Shown here piece by piece: positions 23,452-32,218 of a DNA stretch of 37,550 nt (positions are counted from its first letter, which is position 1; each line of letters begins with the position of its first letter). This DNA comes from Alphaproteobacteria bacterium (GTDB lineage Bacteria > Pseudomonadota > Alphaproteobacteria > Kiloniellales > DSM-21159). The stretch is taken from NCBI GenBank assembly GCA_030433005.1, contig JAUILQ010000056.1:1-37550 (forward strand), given 5' to 3'. The position numbers and the translations under genes were made by a program. The notes under the pieces are model-generated. The model worked only from the letters and a program-made list of their open reading frames with translations. It was not told the DNA's origin and searched no databases.

Positions 23452-23482
23452 GCCTTGCGACCCTTGCGAAAGGAGGCCAAGC

Positions 23483-23824
23483 ATGAAGACCCGAATTCCC
23501 CACAAGACCCTGACCGCCACCCTGGGCGCCCTGGGCGCTCTCGCGGTCGCCACGCCGCTGCTCACCGGCGCCGCCCAGGCGCAATCCGAGAAGCTGGATC
23601 TCAAAGGTCTGACCTGCGACCGCTTCCTCGACCTCGATACGGCCGTGCAGCCGCGCTACGTCTACTGGCTCGACGGCTACACCCAGGCCGGCAACGAGGT
23701 CTACGAGGTCGATACCGACTGGATGGCCAAGCCGGTCGTCGACGTCGTGACCGAATGCAAGCGCGACCCCGGCCAGACCGCCGCCGAGGCGGTCAGGAAG
23801 ACGCGCGAGGCCGAGAGCGGCTGA
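23483..23824 (+). CDS. HdeA/HdeB-like periplasmic acid-stress protein
   Basis: A 113-residue exported protein. A signal peptide (cut after AQA, near residue 33) precedes a small helical domain with LTCDRFLDLDTAVQPRYVYWLDGY and VVDVVTECKRDPGQTAAEAVRK. The two cysteines (45 and 92) are those that form the disulfide of HdeA-type chaperones, which unfold at low pH and bind periplasmic proteins. ATG at 23483 follows AAAGGAGG. Monocistronic: its own terminator follows. Divergent from the lipoprotein gene. Confidence 0.85.
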   Translation: MKTRIPHKTLTATLGALGALAVATPLLTGAAQAQSEKLDLKGLTCDRFLDLDTAVQPRYVYWLDGYTQAGNEVYEVDTDWMAKPVVDVVTECKRDPGQTAAEAVRKTREAESG

Positions 23825-23838
23825 CGCGCGCTTCTATG

Positions 23839-23858
23839 CCGCGCCCCGAAGGGCGCGG
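23839..23858 (+). terminator. short hairpin after the HdeA-like gene
   Basis: CCGCGCCC and GGGCGCGG pair perfectly around a CGAA tetraloop, 15 bases after the stop codon. It is probably an mRNA-protecting stem ahead of the true terminator. Confidence 0.5.
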
Positions 23859-23876
23859 AAGCGACGCCCAGGAGGG

Positions 23877-23910
23877 AGGGGCCCGGCCGCCGGTCGGGCC
23901 CCTCTTTCGT
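23877..23910 (+). terminator. rho-independent terminator of the HdeA-like gene
   Basis: AGGGGCCCG (23877-23885) pairs with CGGGCCCCT (23895-23903) around a 9-base loop, followed by CTTTCGTT. This is the clearest intrinsic terminator among the genes of this half of the window. Confidence 0.75.
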
Positions 23911-24006
23911 TCGGCCGGCGGGCGGGATATTGGGAGGGCCCCAGCGCGCCGGGGCGGGCTCTTCGAGGGCGCTGCCGATGGAGCGGAACGACAAGGATCG
24001 AACAGC

Positions 24007-25005
24007 ATGGCGGACGGCATCGCGGGAACGCAGGCGGGCGGCGACGGGAGCGGAAGCGGGCCGGAGGCGATCGACCGTGCGGCCATCGAGGCCACGGCGG
24101 CGCGGATCGGCGACCATGTCCGTCGCACGCCGGTGATCGAGGTCGCGGCCGGCGACTTCGGCCTCGAGGGCGCGCCGCTCGTCTTCAAGCTCGAGTTCCT
24201 GCAGCACGCCGGCTCCTTCAAGGCGCGCGGCGCCTTCGCCAACCTGCTGCTGCGCGACGTGCCGGAGGCCGGCGTGGTCGCGGCCTCCGGCGGCAACCAC
24301 GGCGCCGCCGTCGCCCACGCCGCCCGCGCGCTGGGCGTGCGGGCGCGCATCTTCGTGCCCAGCATCGCGTCGCCGGCCAAGATCGCGCGGATCGAGGCGA
24401 GCGGCGCTGAGCTGGTGGTCGGCGGCGAGCTCTACGCCGACGCGCTGGCGGCGGCCGAGGCCTGCATCGCCGAGACCGGGGCTCTCGCCGTCCATGCCTA
24501 CGACCAGCGCGAGACGCTGCTCGGTCAGGGCACCACCGGCCTGGAGCTCGAGCGCCAGGCGGGCGATGTGGGCGGCGTCGACACGCTGCTGGTGGCGGTC
24601 GGCGGCGGCGGCCTGATCGGCGGCGTCGCGGCGGCGCTGGCCGACAGCGGCATCCGCGTCGTCGGCGTCGAGCCGGAGGCGGCGCCGACGCTGCACCGGG
24701 CATTGGCCGCGGGCCGGCCGGTCGAGGCGCCGGCGGGCGGCCTGGCGGCCGACTCCCTGGCGCCGCGCCAAGTCGGCCGACTGATGTTCCCGATCGCCCG
24801 GCGCCACGTCGAGGGCGTCGTGCTGGTCACCGACGAGGCGATCGCCGAGGCACAGTCGGCGCTCTGGCGCACGCTGCGGGTGGCCAGCGAGCCGGGCGGT
24901 GCTGCCGCCTTCGCGGCGCTGCTCGGCGGCGCCTACCGGCCCGCGCCGGACGAGCGGGTCGCGGTGCTGTTGTGCGGCGCCAACACCCACAAGGTCGACC
25001 TCTAG
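24007..25005 (+). CDS. PLP-dependent serine/threonine dehydratase family enzyme
   Basis: A 332-residue fold-type II PLP enzyme, the length of catabolic threonine/serine dehydratases without ACT domain. PLP lysine is Lys72 in GSFKARGA; ASGGNHG (93-99) binds the carboxylate; VGGGGLIGG (198-206) binds phosphate; the C-terminal CGANTHKVDL matches the family. It would turn Ser or Thr into pyruvate or 2-oxobutyrate plus ammonia; close relatives include serine racemase and hydroxyaspartate dehydratases, so the exact substrate is open. ATG 24007 has AAGGA 10 bases upstream. Confidence 0.88.
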   Translation: MADGIAGTQAGGDGSGSGPEAIDRAAIEATAARIGDHVRRTPVIEVAAGDFGLEGAPLVFKLEFLQHAGSFKARGAFANLLLRDVPEAGVVAASGGNHGAAVAHAARALGVRARIFVPSIASPAKIARIEASGAELVVGGELYADALAAAEACIAETGALAVHAYDQRETLLGQGTTGLELERQAGDVGGVDTLLVAVGGGGLIGGVAAALADSGIRVVGVEPEAAPTLHRALAAGRPVEAPAGGLAADSLAPRQVGRLMFPIARRHVEGVVLVTDEAIAEAQSALWRTLRVASEPGGAAAFAALLGGAYRPAPDERVAVLLCGANTHKVDL

Positions 25006-25129
25006 AACGCGCCGCGCCCGGGCGGGCCCGGCCCCGCCGCCTGCATCACCCGTTCGGGTGAGGATCGCCGTTTTCCGGTGACTGATACTGCGCCCAAGGG
25101 CGTTCCAGAGGTGAAGCCAAGCCTCCGGA

Positions 25130-25138
25130 TGCTATAAC
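25130..25138 (+). promoter_or_regulatory. extended -10 promoter
   Basis: TGCTATAAC (25130-25138) fits the extended -10 pattern TG-N-TATAAT with one mismatch. The -35 region is poor, as usual for this class. Transcription would start near 25145, about 37 bases before the ATG at 25182. Confidence 0.45.
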
Positions 25139-25181
25139 CGGATGGTTCGAGCGAGGGTGGCTCCGGGCGGGGGAGACGACG

Positions 25182-27335
25182 ATGGCGATCTGGCGAACGA
25201 CGGCCGCGGCAGCGGTCGTCGCAGCGGCCCTGGCGTGCGGGCTGCCGGCGACGGCGCAGGTCTCGCAGCAGGTGCAGCAGGACATGATCCAGCTGCGCAT
25301 GGTCGAGGCGGTCAAGGCCGAGGACTATGCCGCCTACCTGGTCCATCTCGCAGAGTTCCGCCGCGCCGGCGGCCGCGCCGACGCCGACATGCGCTTCTAC
25401 GAGGCGGTCGCGCACGAAGCGGGCGGCGACGCGCTGGCCGCGCGCGACGCCATCGCCGACTTCATCGAGCGCGCGGGGCGCAACCATCCGCGCTATACCG
25501 AGGCGCTGGGGCTGCTGTCGCGCGTCGAGTGGGGCGCGAAGCGGGCCGAGGCCAGCGCCGCCGGCATGGAGGTCCTGCTGAGCGCGCTGGAGCGCGGGCA
25601 GAGCGCCGTCGCCCTGACGCCGCTGCCGCCGCCCTCGCGCTGGACGAACTACCGCACCTTCGCGAGCGACGGCTTCTTCACCTCCGAACTGCACCGCGGC
25701 CAGGAGCCGCTGCCGGACGGCGGCTGGATGACCTTCGGCCACAGGCCGGAGGGCGAGACGCGCAACGCCCTGCCGGGCCTCTCCGACCCGCGCTTTCCGC
25801 AGGCGATGCTGGAGCGTCGGGATGCGACCGGCCGGATCCTGTGGACCCGGGTCTACGACTGGACGCAGACGGCCGTCTTCTATGAACGGCCCAAGGCGAC
25901 CAACGACCCGGGGGTGACACTCGCCATTTCGCCTGTCGTCGGCCAGGGTCGGGTTCAGGCTTGGGGCCCCGGCATCCAGGGCGGCGACTCATCGGACGGG
26001 CCACGGGTCGGCGATCGCGTCACCCATGTCGACGGCAGCGCGATCGGCGCGCAGGAGAACGTCTACGCACTGATCCAGGACGCGGGTCCGACCGTCCGGC
26101 TGACGCTGCAGCGTAGCGGCCTGGCCGAACCTTTCGACATCGAGATCCGGCGCGACACAACGCTCCCCCCGTACCAGTGGGTGAGACGCGAGGCGCGCGG
26201 GCCGGTGGAGCTCGCGCGGGCGGTGATCGGCGGGACCTGGCCGCCGAGCCCGACGCCGGTCCCGCGCCAGCGCGATTCCTGGAGCAGCGAGATCGTCGCC
26301 TTCGTGCCGGATGCCGACGGCGACGGCGGCCGGATCTGCGGCAACATCGACTACGGCGCCTTCTGGGATTCCCGTACCCAGCTCGGCTTCTGGACCCGCG
26401 TGAAGGCCGACGGCACGCTCGAAGACGGCTTCGTGCGCGCCATGCCGATAGACCATCCGGACGACCGGGCGGAGCGGAAGGACGCCTGGTACGACAGCGG
26501 CCTGATCGACTGCGCCGGCCTGCCGGACGGCTCGCTGCTCACGGTCGGGCGCGGGGTCCGCTGGGAGCGCCAGGGCGGCGAGATGCGCGGCGTGGCGGCC
26601 GACCGCGGCACCTATTTCTACCGCCTGTTCGCGGCGGACGGGCGTCTGCTCGCCACGCACCGCATGCCGGGCGACGGCGCCGAGGTGCCCTGGCCCTCGG
26701 TCGAGGTGAGGCCGCGCCTGCGCCCGGTCGAGGGCACGGGCGGCTGGGCCTGGCATGACGACGAGTTCATCGTCGATGCGCGCGACGGGCTGATCCGCGT
26801 CCAGAGCTCCTGGCAGGATCCGCGCATCGCCGGCTGGGGCGGCAGGGACGAGCAGGACGGCTGGCACAGGATCGCGGCCTTCGGCGCGCACACGCGCCTG
26901 CTCGCGGACGAGAGCGGCGGCGCCCCCTCCGTGCAGGCTGCCGGGCGGCTCGCCGACGGGACCGTGGTCGCCCTCGTGAACCTCTGGCTCGACGAGCGGA
27001 ACCTCGACATCTGGGCACCCGACGACTGGCTGATCGGCGCCGAGGCCGCCCCCGAGGACGCCGCCTACGGCAAGTTCCGCGAGGTCGGCTTCCTGGTCGG
27101 GCTCGACCCGCAGGGGGGAGTCGAGCCGCTGTGGGCGGTGCGGCTGCGCCACAACCGGCCCTATCCCGGCATCCCCCACAGCAGCCCGTTCAGTCCGCCG
27201 CATGCCGAGCAGGCCGACAACGGCACCTACGCGGTCTCGACCTTCTGGAACGATCTCATCGTGCTCGATGACGATACGATCCTGGTCACGACGCTCTCGG
27301 GCGCCGGCGTGCGCGTCCGGCCGGTCGGGCAGTAG
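25182..27335 (+). CDS. secreted PDZ-containing protein of unknown function
   Basis: A 717-residue exported protein. A signal peptide is cut near ATAQ (residue 26). Residues 30-130 are helical and TPR-like (MVEAVKAEDYAAYLVHLAEFRRAGG...). Residues about 245-330 look like a PDZ domain (GIQGGDSSDGPRVGDRVTHVDG, then AQENVYALIQDAGPTVRLTLQR). The rest is beta-rich with many DG turns and Trp, possibly propeller-like (GLIRVQSSWQDPRIAGWG). No protease triad is seen, so PDZ is probably for binding. It is followed after 9 bases by a secreted SH3 coiled-coil protein, so the two likely form one periplasmic system. Start follows GGGAGACGACG. Confidence 0.75.
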   Translation: MAIWRTTAAAAVVAAALACGLPATAQVSQQVQQDMIQLRMVEAVKAEDYAAYLVHLAEFRRAGGRADADMRFYEAVAHEAGGDALAARDAIADFIERAGRNHPRYTEALGLLSRVEWGAKRAEASAAGMEVLLSALERGQSAVALTPLPPPSRWTNYRTFASDGFFTSELHRGQEPLPDGGWMTFGHRPEGETRNALPGLSDPRFPQAMLERRDATGRILWTRVYDWTQTAVFYERPKATNDPGVTLAISPVVGQGRVQAWGPGIQGGDSSDGPRVGDRVTHVDGSAIGAQENVYALIQDAGPTVRLTLQRSGLAEPFDIEIRRDTTLPPYQWVRREARGPVELARAVIGGTWPPSPTPVPRQRDSWSSEIVAFVPDADGDGGRICGNIDYGAFWDSRTQLGFWTRVKADGTLEDGFVRAMPIDHPDDRAERKDAWYDSGLIDCAGLPDGSLLTVGRGVRWERQGGEMRGVAADRGTYFYRLFAADGRLLATHRMPGDGAEVPWPSVEVRPRLRPVEGTGGWAWHDDEFIVDARDGLIRVQSSWQDPRIAGWGGRDEQDGWHRIAAFGAHTRLLADESGGAPSVQAAGRLADGTVVALVNLWLDERNLDIWAPDDWLIGAEAAPEDAAYGKFREVGFLVGLDPQGGVEPLWAVRLRHNRPYPGIPHSSPFSPPHAEQADNGTYAVSTFWNDLIVLDDDTILVTTLSGAGVRVRPVGQ

Positions 27336-27344
27336 GAGGCGGCG

Positions 27345-28712
27345 ATGCGGATCCATGCCATGATCCTCGCGGCCCTGCTGGCGGTCGCGGCCGGCTGCCT
27401 GCCGCCCGCGGCGGCGGCAGACGCCGAGCCGGTCGCCCGCAGCCTGCCGGTCAACGCCAACATCCGGGCCGAGCCCTCCCTGAACGCCGAGCGGCTGCTG
27501 ACGCTGGAGCGCGGCCGACAGGTCTGGGTCCATGGCGCGCCGGACGAGCACGGCTGGGTGCGCGTGTCCAACGCCGACAAGACGGTGCACGGCTGGATGG
27601 CGGCCTACCTGCTCGACGAGCCGGCCAACATCGCGACACCCGGCCGCAAGTCGACGTTCGCCGAGGCCCTGGGCGAGCCGGCGCCGGCGGCGTCGGGCGG
27701 GACGTCGCTGTTCGCCCGCTCGCTGGGCGGCGGCAGCGGGGGCGGCGGCGCCACGGCGCCGGCCGCCGGCGGCTCGCTGTTCGCCCAGGCCAGTCGGTCC
27801 GGCGAGATCGAGCGCGCCCAGGAGGAGAAGCGCCGGCGCGAGGCCGAGGAGGCGCGCCGGCGCGCCGAGGAACAGGAACGCCAGCGCCTCGAGGCCGAAG
27901 AGCGGCGGCGCCAGCAGGAATGGGAGGAGGCCGAGGAGCGGCGGCGCTGGGAACAGGAGGAGGAGGAACGCCGCCTGCAGGAGGAATGGGAGTGGGAGCT
28001 GGCCGCGCAGGAGGCCGAAGCGCAGCGCCAGCAGGTCTGGAACACGATCCAGGGCATCGAGCAGTACTTCCAAGGCGAGATCCAGCAGCGGCAGAACCGG
28101 CTCGACCAGATCCAGCGCCAGCAGGCCGAGGAGCGGCGCCACTACCAGGAACGCGAACGCCGCCGGCAGGAACTCGCCTACCGCCAGCAGCAGCAGCAGG
28201 ACCAGGCGCGGCTCGATCGAGAACGCCAGGAGCGCGCACGTCTGGAGCGCGAGCGCGAACTGCGCGAGCAGCAGGCGCGCGCCCTGGCCGAGCTGCAGCG
28301 GGCGACACGGCCTGCCGCGCCGAGCTATTCGCCCCCGAACTACTCGCTGCCGAGCACCCCCCGCTCCAGCTCCTCCCCGGGCGGCGCCTTCGCCACGCGC
28401 ACCCCCCGCGAAGGCTGCTGGGGCATGCCCGACCCGCCCAACACCACCTGCGTGGCCTCGAGCGCCCGGCGCAGCGGCGACCGCTTCGTCGTCACCCACG
28501 AGAACATCTGCAGCAGGCGCATCGTCGCCAGCATGTGCAACGAGCGCGTGGGCGCGGACGCGACCTGCGGCCAGACCGGGATCCTGCCCGGCCGCAGCTA
28601 CAACTGGGACTCGGGCGCGGATTCGACCGGCGCCTTCTCGGTGCGCTGGGTCGGCTCGAACAACAGCGTCGAGGACTGGGCCTGCGTCTCGCAGATAGGC
28701 TGGCGCGACTGA
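27345..28712 (+). CDS. exported SH3 - coiled-coil - Cys-rich protein
   Basis: A 455-residue exported protein. A signal peptide ends near PAAAAD (residue 25); AAGC at 15-18 could instead be a lipobox. Residues 30-95 are a bacterial SH3 domain (SLPVNANIRAEPSLNAERLL, GWVRVSNADKTVHGWMAAYLL). A linker has two SLFA repeats (SLFARSLG, SLFAQASR). Residues 155-315 are E/R/Q-rich alpha-helix or coiled coil. After a Pro/Ser linker, residues 385-455 form a small domain with six cysteines (CWGM, TTC, ENIC, SMC, ATC, WAC) and a conserved-looking SVRWVGS end. SH3 domains of this kind often bind peptidoglycan or proteins. Translated right after the PDZ protein. Confidence 0.78.
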   Translation: MRIHAMILAALLAVAAGCLPPAAAADAEPVARSLPVNANIRAEPSLNAERLLTLERGRQVWVHGAPDEHGWVRVSNADKTVHGWMAAYLLDEPANIATPGRKSTFAEALGEPAPAASGGTSLFARSLGGGSGGGGATAPAAGGSLFAQASRSGEIERAQEEKRRREAEEARRRAEEQERQRLEAEERRRQQEWEEAEERRRWEQEEEERRLQEEWEWELAAQEAEAQRQQVWNTIQGIEQYFQGEIQQRQNRLDQIQRQQAEERRHYQERERRRQELAYRQQQQQDQARLDRERQERARLERERELREQQARALAELQRATRPAAPSYSPPNYSLPSTPRSSSSPGGAFATRTPREGCWGMPDPPNTTCVASSARRSGDRFVVTHENICSRRIVASMCNERVGADATCGQTGILPGRSYNWDSGADSTGAFSVRWVGSNNSVEDWACVSQIGWRD

Positions 28713-28717
28713 GGCGG

Positions 28718-28736
28718 GCGAGGCGGAACGCCTCGC
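28718..28736 (+). terminator. hairpin after the PDZ/SH3 gene pair
   Basis: GCGAGGCG (28718-28725) and CGCCTCGC (28729-28736) form a perfect 8-bp stem with loop GAA, 6 bases after the stop, then TCCTGTCC. Likely 3' end of the two-gene transcript. Confidence 0.5.
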
Positions 28737-28824
28737 TCCTGTCCGTTCCGAACGGCGCCCGAGAGGCCGGCGCGCGACCTTGCCGCGGCCTTCGACCCGC
28801 GGCCCGGGCGGCTTCCCTGCAGCG

Positions 28825-29310
28825 CTAAAGCCGGCCGCATGTACCTGGCTCCATGCCTCGCGAGGGCGCTGCCCGGGCGGCCCGCCGGGGCACGCAGGCG
28901 GCCAGCCGCTCGGCGGCCTCGCCGGCGAGGCGGCGGCCCAGCGCCGGGTCGCGCGCGGCCTCGAGCAGCTGCCCGGGGCCATCTTGGTCAGCAGGGCGCA
29001 AGTACAGCAGGCCCCAGGCGTGGCGCGTCGCCTCGAGCAGGCGCTGCAGCTCCAGCGCCGCCTCGGCCGGCGGGAAGGCGGCCGCAACGCGCGCCTCGAA
29101 CCAGCCCGGGCCGCGGCCGTCGCCGAGCAGCTCGAAGCCGGGCCCGGCGTGCAGCAGCGCCAGGCCGTCACGGCTGAGCCGGGCGTCGAGTGCCCGGGCG
29201 CGCCAGGCGGGCCGCCAGCCGGGCAGGCGGCGCGCCGCCGCGAGGTCGGCGAGGGCGCGGGGGCCGAGGCCAGGGCCGTGTGGCGGCAGGGCGAAGCGGA
29301 CTTGGGGCAG
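28825..29310 (-). pseudogene. coding-like frame without a normal start codon
   Basis: A minus-strand frame ending with TAG at 28825-28827 reads like a genuine protein (for example DGLALLHAGPGFELLGDGRG, EAALELQRLLEATRHAWGLLYL, RLAGEAAERLAACVPRRAARA), while the other frames give low-complexity products. Read back toward its start, no ATG, GTG or TTG occurs in frame before the upstream XRE gene (29423). The best entry is a CTG at 29310 after GCGAGG, giving about 161 residues. Either CTG is used, a frameshift hides the start, or the gene is decayed. A TACAAT (minus strand, 29400-29395) could be its -10. No family recognised. Confidence 0.45.
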
Positions 29311-29422
29311 GGCGGCGGGCCTCGCTGGAGAGCGCGGAAGAGGGCGCTGCAGCCTACAAGCCCCGACGCCGCGTCGCCCTGAACAACAAAATAAATTGTA
29401 GGTGACCGGGCACGGCTTCCGG

Positions 29423-30202
29423 TCAGGGCCGGATCAGCAGCATCGGCGCCGCGCTGGCCAGCGGGACCGCGACCTGGCGGCCGTCGAAGCGGCTGATGCG
29501 GAAGCCGTCGGGGGGCCCGCCGACCTCGACGACGGCCAGGCGCTCGGCGCGTTCGCCGCGGCGCCGCACCACCGCCAGGCGGCCGACCGCGGCCGCCTCG
29601 ACTCGCGCCGAGGGTCTGTAGAAGAAGGTCCAGCCGTCCATCAGGCTCTCGGCGTCCTCGAGGCGCAGGGCGAGCAGGGCGGCCGGGGGCCGGGAGGCCG
29701 GGTCGGCCGGCGCGGCGCCGAGCGGCAGCAGGATCTCCTCGGGCGGGCCGCGCCAGGGCGCGATGCGGCCGTCGCCGTCGACCAGACCGACGAGCGCGGC
29801 GGCGGCGCCCTGGGCCGGGTGCTCGACGGTGGCCGGCCCCTGCCCGGCGGCCTCGACGCCCGCGACCGCCACGCCGGCATGCTCCAGGACGTCGATCAGC
29901 GGCACCCTCAGGAAGCGGGCGAGGCGCTCGGCCTCGTCGAGTCGGATCCGGCGCACGCCGCCGAGCATCTTGCTGACGATCGAGGGATCGCTGCCGAGAA
30001 AGCGGGCGAGGGTGCGCTGGGTCTCGCCGATCTCGCCGAGGCGCCGGGCGAACCAGGCGGAATCGACGGCGGTGCGGCGCACCGGTCCCGCCGTGGCCGG
30101 TCCCGGCGTCGCGGCCTTGCCGTGGGCGCCCGGGCCCTGCGGCGCAGCGGATGGCCCCAGCGCCGAAGCGGGGCGAGCCGAACCGCGCCTGTGCCTGACC
30201 AT
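29423..30202 (-). CDS. XRE-family regulator with S24-like C-terminal domain
   Basis: A 259-residue DNA-binding protein. After a low-complexity N-terminal tail, residues 48-108 are a helix-turn-helix of the Cro/C1 type (WFARRLGEIGETQRTLARFLGSDPSIVSKMLGG, then LDEAERLARFLRVPLIDVLE). The C-terminal 85 residues (DAESLMDGWTFFYRPSARVE...) resemble a LexA/S24 signal-peptidase-like fold as in phage repressors, but I see no clear Ser-Lys pair, so self-cleavage is uncertain. ATG 30202 follows GGGAGCGCAG. It is 100 bases downstream of the chemoreceptor gene on the same strand. Confidence 0.78.
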   Translation of the reverse strand: MVRHRRGSARPASALGPSAAPQGPGAHGKAATPGPATAGPVRRTAVDSAWFARRLGEIGETQRTLARFLGSDPSIVSKMLGGVRRIRLDEAERLARFLRVPLIDVLEHAGVAVAGVEAAGQGPATVEHPAQGAAAALVGLVDGDGRIAPWRGPPEEILLPLGAAPADPASRPPAALLALRLEDAESLMDGWTFFYRPSARVEAAAVGRLAVVRRRGERAERLAVVEVGGPPDGFRISRFDGRQVAVPLASAAPMLLIRP

Positions 30203-30305
30203 CTGCGCTCCCGTCGCTGCACCCCGCCGGACCCACCCGTGCCGGCGGCCGGGCTCAGCTTAGGAAGGCCGCCGGGGCCCGGCAAGCCGACCGCCGGCGC
30301 GCGCC

Positions 30306-32021
30306 TTACGCGGCCTTGACCGCGCCGAGGAAGGCCTGGACCTCGTCGCGCAGCAGCTTCGACTGGTCCGCGAGGTCCCGGGTTGCGCCGAGCACCGTGC
30401 CGGCCTGGGTGCCGGTCTCGGTGGCCGCGGTCTGGACCTCGCCGATGGCGGCGGCGACGCCGCGCGTGCTGTCGGCCGCGCCACGGACGTTGCGCGTGAT
30501 CTCGTTGGTCGCGGCGTCCTGCTCCTGGACCGCCGCGGAGATCGCCGAGGCGCTGTCGTTGATGCTGGCGATGATCGAGCGGATCCCGTCGATCGCCGAG
30601 ACGGCGTCGCCGGTGGCCTGCTGCATGCCCTGGATCTGCACCGAGATCTCGTCGGTCGCCTTGGCGGTCTGTGTCGCCAGGGACTTCACTTCCGAGGCGA
30701 CGACGGCGAAGCCCTTGCCGGCCTCGCCGGCGCGCGCCGCCTCGATCGTCGCGTTGAGCGCCAGCAGGTTGGTCTGCTCGGCGATCTCCGAGATCAGGCC
30801 GATGACGTCGCCGATCTTCTGGGCCGCCTGGTCGAGGCCGCGAACCCGGTCGGTGATGCTCTCGGTGTCCTCGACCGCGCGGTTCGTGAAGTCGCTCGAC
30901 TGGGAAACCTGGCGGGAGATCTCGCCGATCGAGGCGGCCAGCTGCTCGGCACCGCTGGCCGCGGTCGAGACGCCGTCGAGTGCCTTCTCGGCATCGCTGG
31001 CGACGACCTCGGCCTGGCGTGTGGAGCGCTCGGCGGTGCCGTTCATCGCGTCCGCGCCGAGGCGCAGGCCGTCGACGGAGCGCTCGACGCTGGCCAGCAC
31101 GCGGGCGGCGGTCTCGTCGAAGCCGTTGCAGAGCGTCTCGATGCGGCTGGCGCGCTCCTCGCGTGTGGCCTGCTCGCGTTCGCGTTCGGCGCGCAGCGCC
31201 TCGGTGCGACGGGCGTTGTCCTTGAAGACCTGGACCGTGCGGGCCATCGAGCCGATCTCGTCGCCCTGGCCGGTGAAGCCGACCTCGGTATCGAGCCGAC
31301 CCTCGGCGAGCTGCTCCATGACCCGCGAGAGCGCGGCGATCCGGCCGGCGACGGAGCGGCCGATCAGCAGGGCGCAGCCGACCGCCAGGACGAACGCGAA
31401 CAGCGTCAGGCCGGCCGTCAGCAGCAGCCCCTCGGCGCGCTCGGCCCGGAGCGCGGCCACCCCCCGGTCCATGGCGTCGTGGATCAGCTCTTCCGCCGCG
31501 TCCGCCTCGGCCATCAGGCTCTCGTAGCTCTGGTCGAAGGCTTCGTCGGCCGCGCTGCCGGCGCCGACGTTCGCGTCCGCCCGTCCCGCATAGCGCTGCC
31601 GGGCGGCCGTCAGAAAGCTTGCGGCCCGCTCGCGGACAAGCCCGACGCGCTCGAGCACCGCGGGGTCGCGAGAGGCCACGAAGCGGCCCTCGTCGTTCTC
31701 GCCGCCCCGCAGGATCGCGTCCGCGTAGAACAGCGTCTCGTCCAGCAGCTCCCAGACCTGGTCGATGCTCTCGCCCTCGTCGCCCGCCATGATCTCCTCG
31801 AACAGCAGGTGCGCCTGCGTCGCGGTCAGCTTGATCTCCATGGCGGCGTCGCCCAGCGGCGCGAGATCCACGGCGACCTCCTCGCCGCGGTCGCCGATCG
31901 CCTGGGCGGTCAGCGTGCCGACCAGCCCGACGCTGCCGCAGAGCAGCGCCGCGACCAGGAAGGCGACGATCAGCTTCATGCGGACCGAGAGTCCCGAAAG
32001 GAGTGTGCCCGAGGAGGTCAT
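30306..32021 (-). CDS. methyl-accepting chemotaxis protein
   Basis: A 571-residue chemoreceptor. TM1 is about 14-38 and TM2 about 200-222, bounding a periplasmic helical sensor (MCP 4HB-like: DLAPLGDAAMEIKLTATQAHLLFEEIM). A HAMP domain follows (GRSVAGRIAALSRVMEQLAEGRLDTEV), then the cytoplasmic signalling helices with the highly conserved hairpin tip EIAEQTNLLALNATIEAARA and GKGFAVVASEVKSLA near residue 410. It signals to CheA/CheW, which are not in the window. No C-terminal CheR-binding pentapeptide. Ligand unknown. Confidence 0.93.
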   Translation of the reverse strand: MTSSGTLLSGLSVRMKLIVAFLVAALLCGSVGLVGTLTAQAIGDRGEEVAVDLAPLGDAAMEIKLTATQAHLLFEEIMAGDEGESIDQVWELLDETLFYADAILRGGENDEGRFVASRDPAVLERVGLVRERAASFLTAARQRYAGRADANVGAGSAADEAFDQSYESLMAEADAAEELIHDAMDRGVAALRAERAEGLLLTAGLTLFAFVLAVGCALLIGRSVAGRIAALSRVMEQLAEGRLDTEVGFTGQGDEIGSMARTVQVFKDNARRTEALRAEREREQATREERASRIETLCNGFDETAARVLASVERSVDGLRLGADAMNGTAERSTRQAEVVASDAEKALDGVSTAASGAEQLAASIGEISRQVSQSSDFTNRAVEDTESITDRVRGLDQAAQKIGDVIGLISEIAEQTNLLALNATIEAARAGEAGKGFAVVASEVKSLATQTAKATDEISVQIQGMQQATGDAVSAIDGIRSIIASINDSASAISAAVQEQDAATNEITRNVRGAADSTRGVAAAIGEVQTAATETGTQAGTVLGATRDLADQSKLLRDEVQAFLGAVKAA

Positions 32022-32218
32022 GGCGGCTTTTCCGATGTCCGATGGAGGTCTGGGGGAACCGGAAGACTGGGCGCCCGGGACTAACGAGCCCTTAATTCAC
32101 GCTGTTTCGTGCGCATTCTCATGGCCTATAGATAAACAAGCAAAATTGTTGACGACGCCGCGGGCGCGGCACACCCTCCAAAAGAACAGAAACAGAACAT
32201 ATGCGAGGGACGGCAGCC

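Noticed and set aside
25989..30236. A 4.2-kb open frame on the minus strand, and a similar 3.6-kb one at 10428-14075
   Set aside because: Both lie antisense to well-identified genes and give Arg/Asp/Ala-rich low-complexity products, the usual shadow frames of GC-rich DNA.
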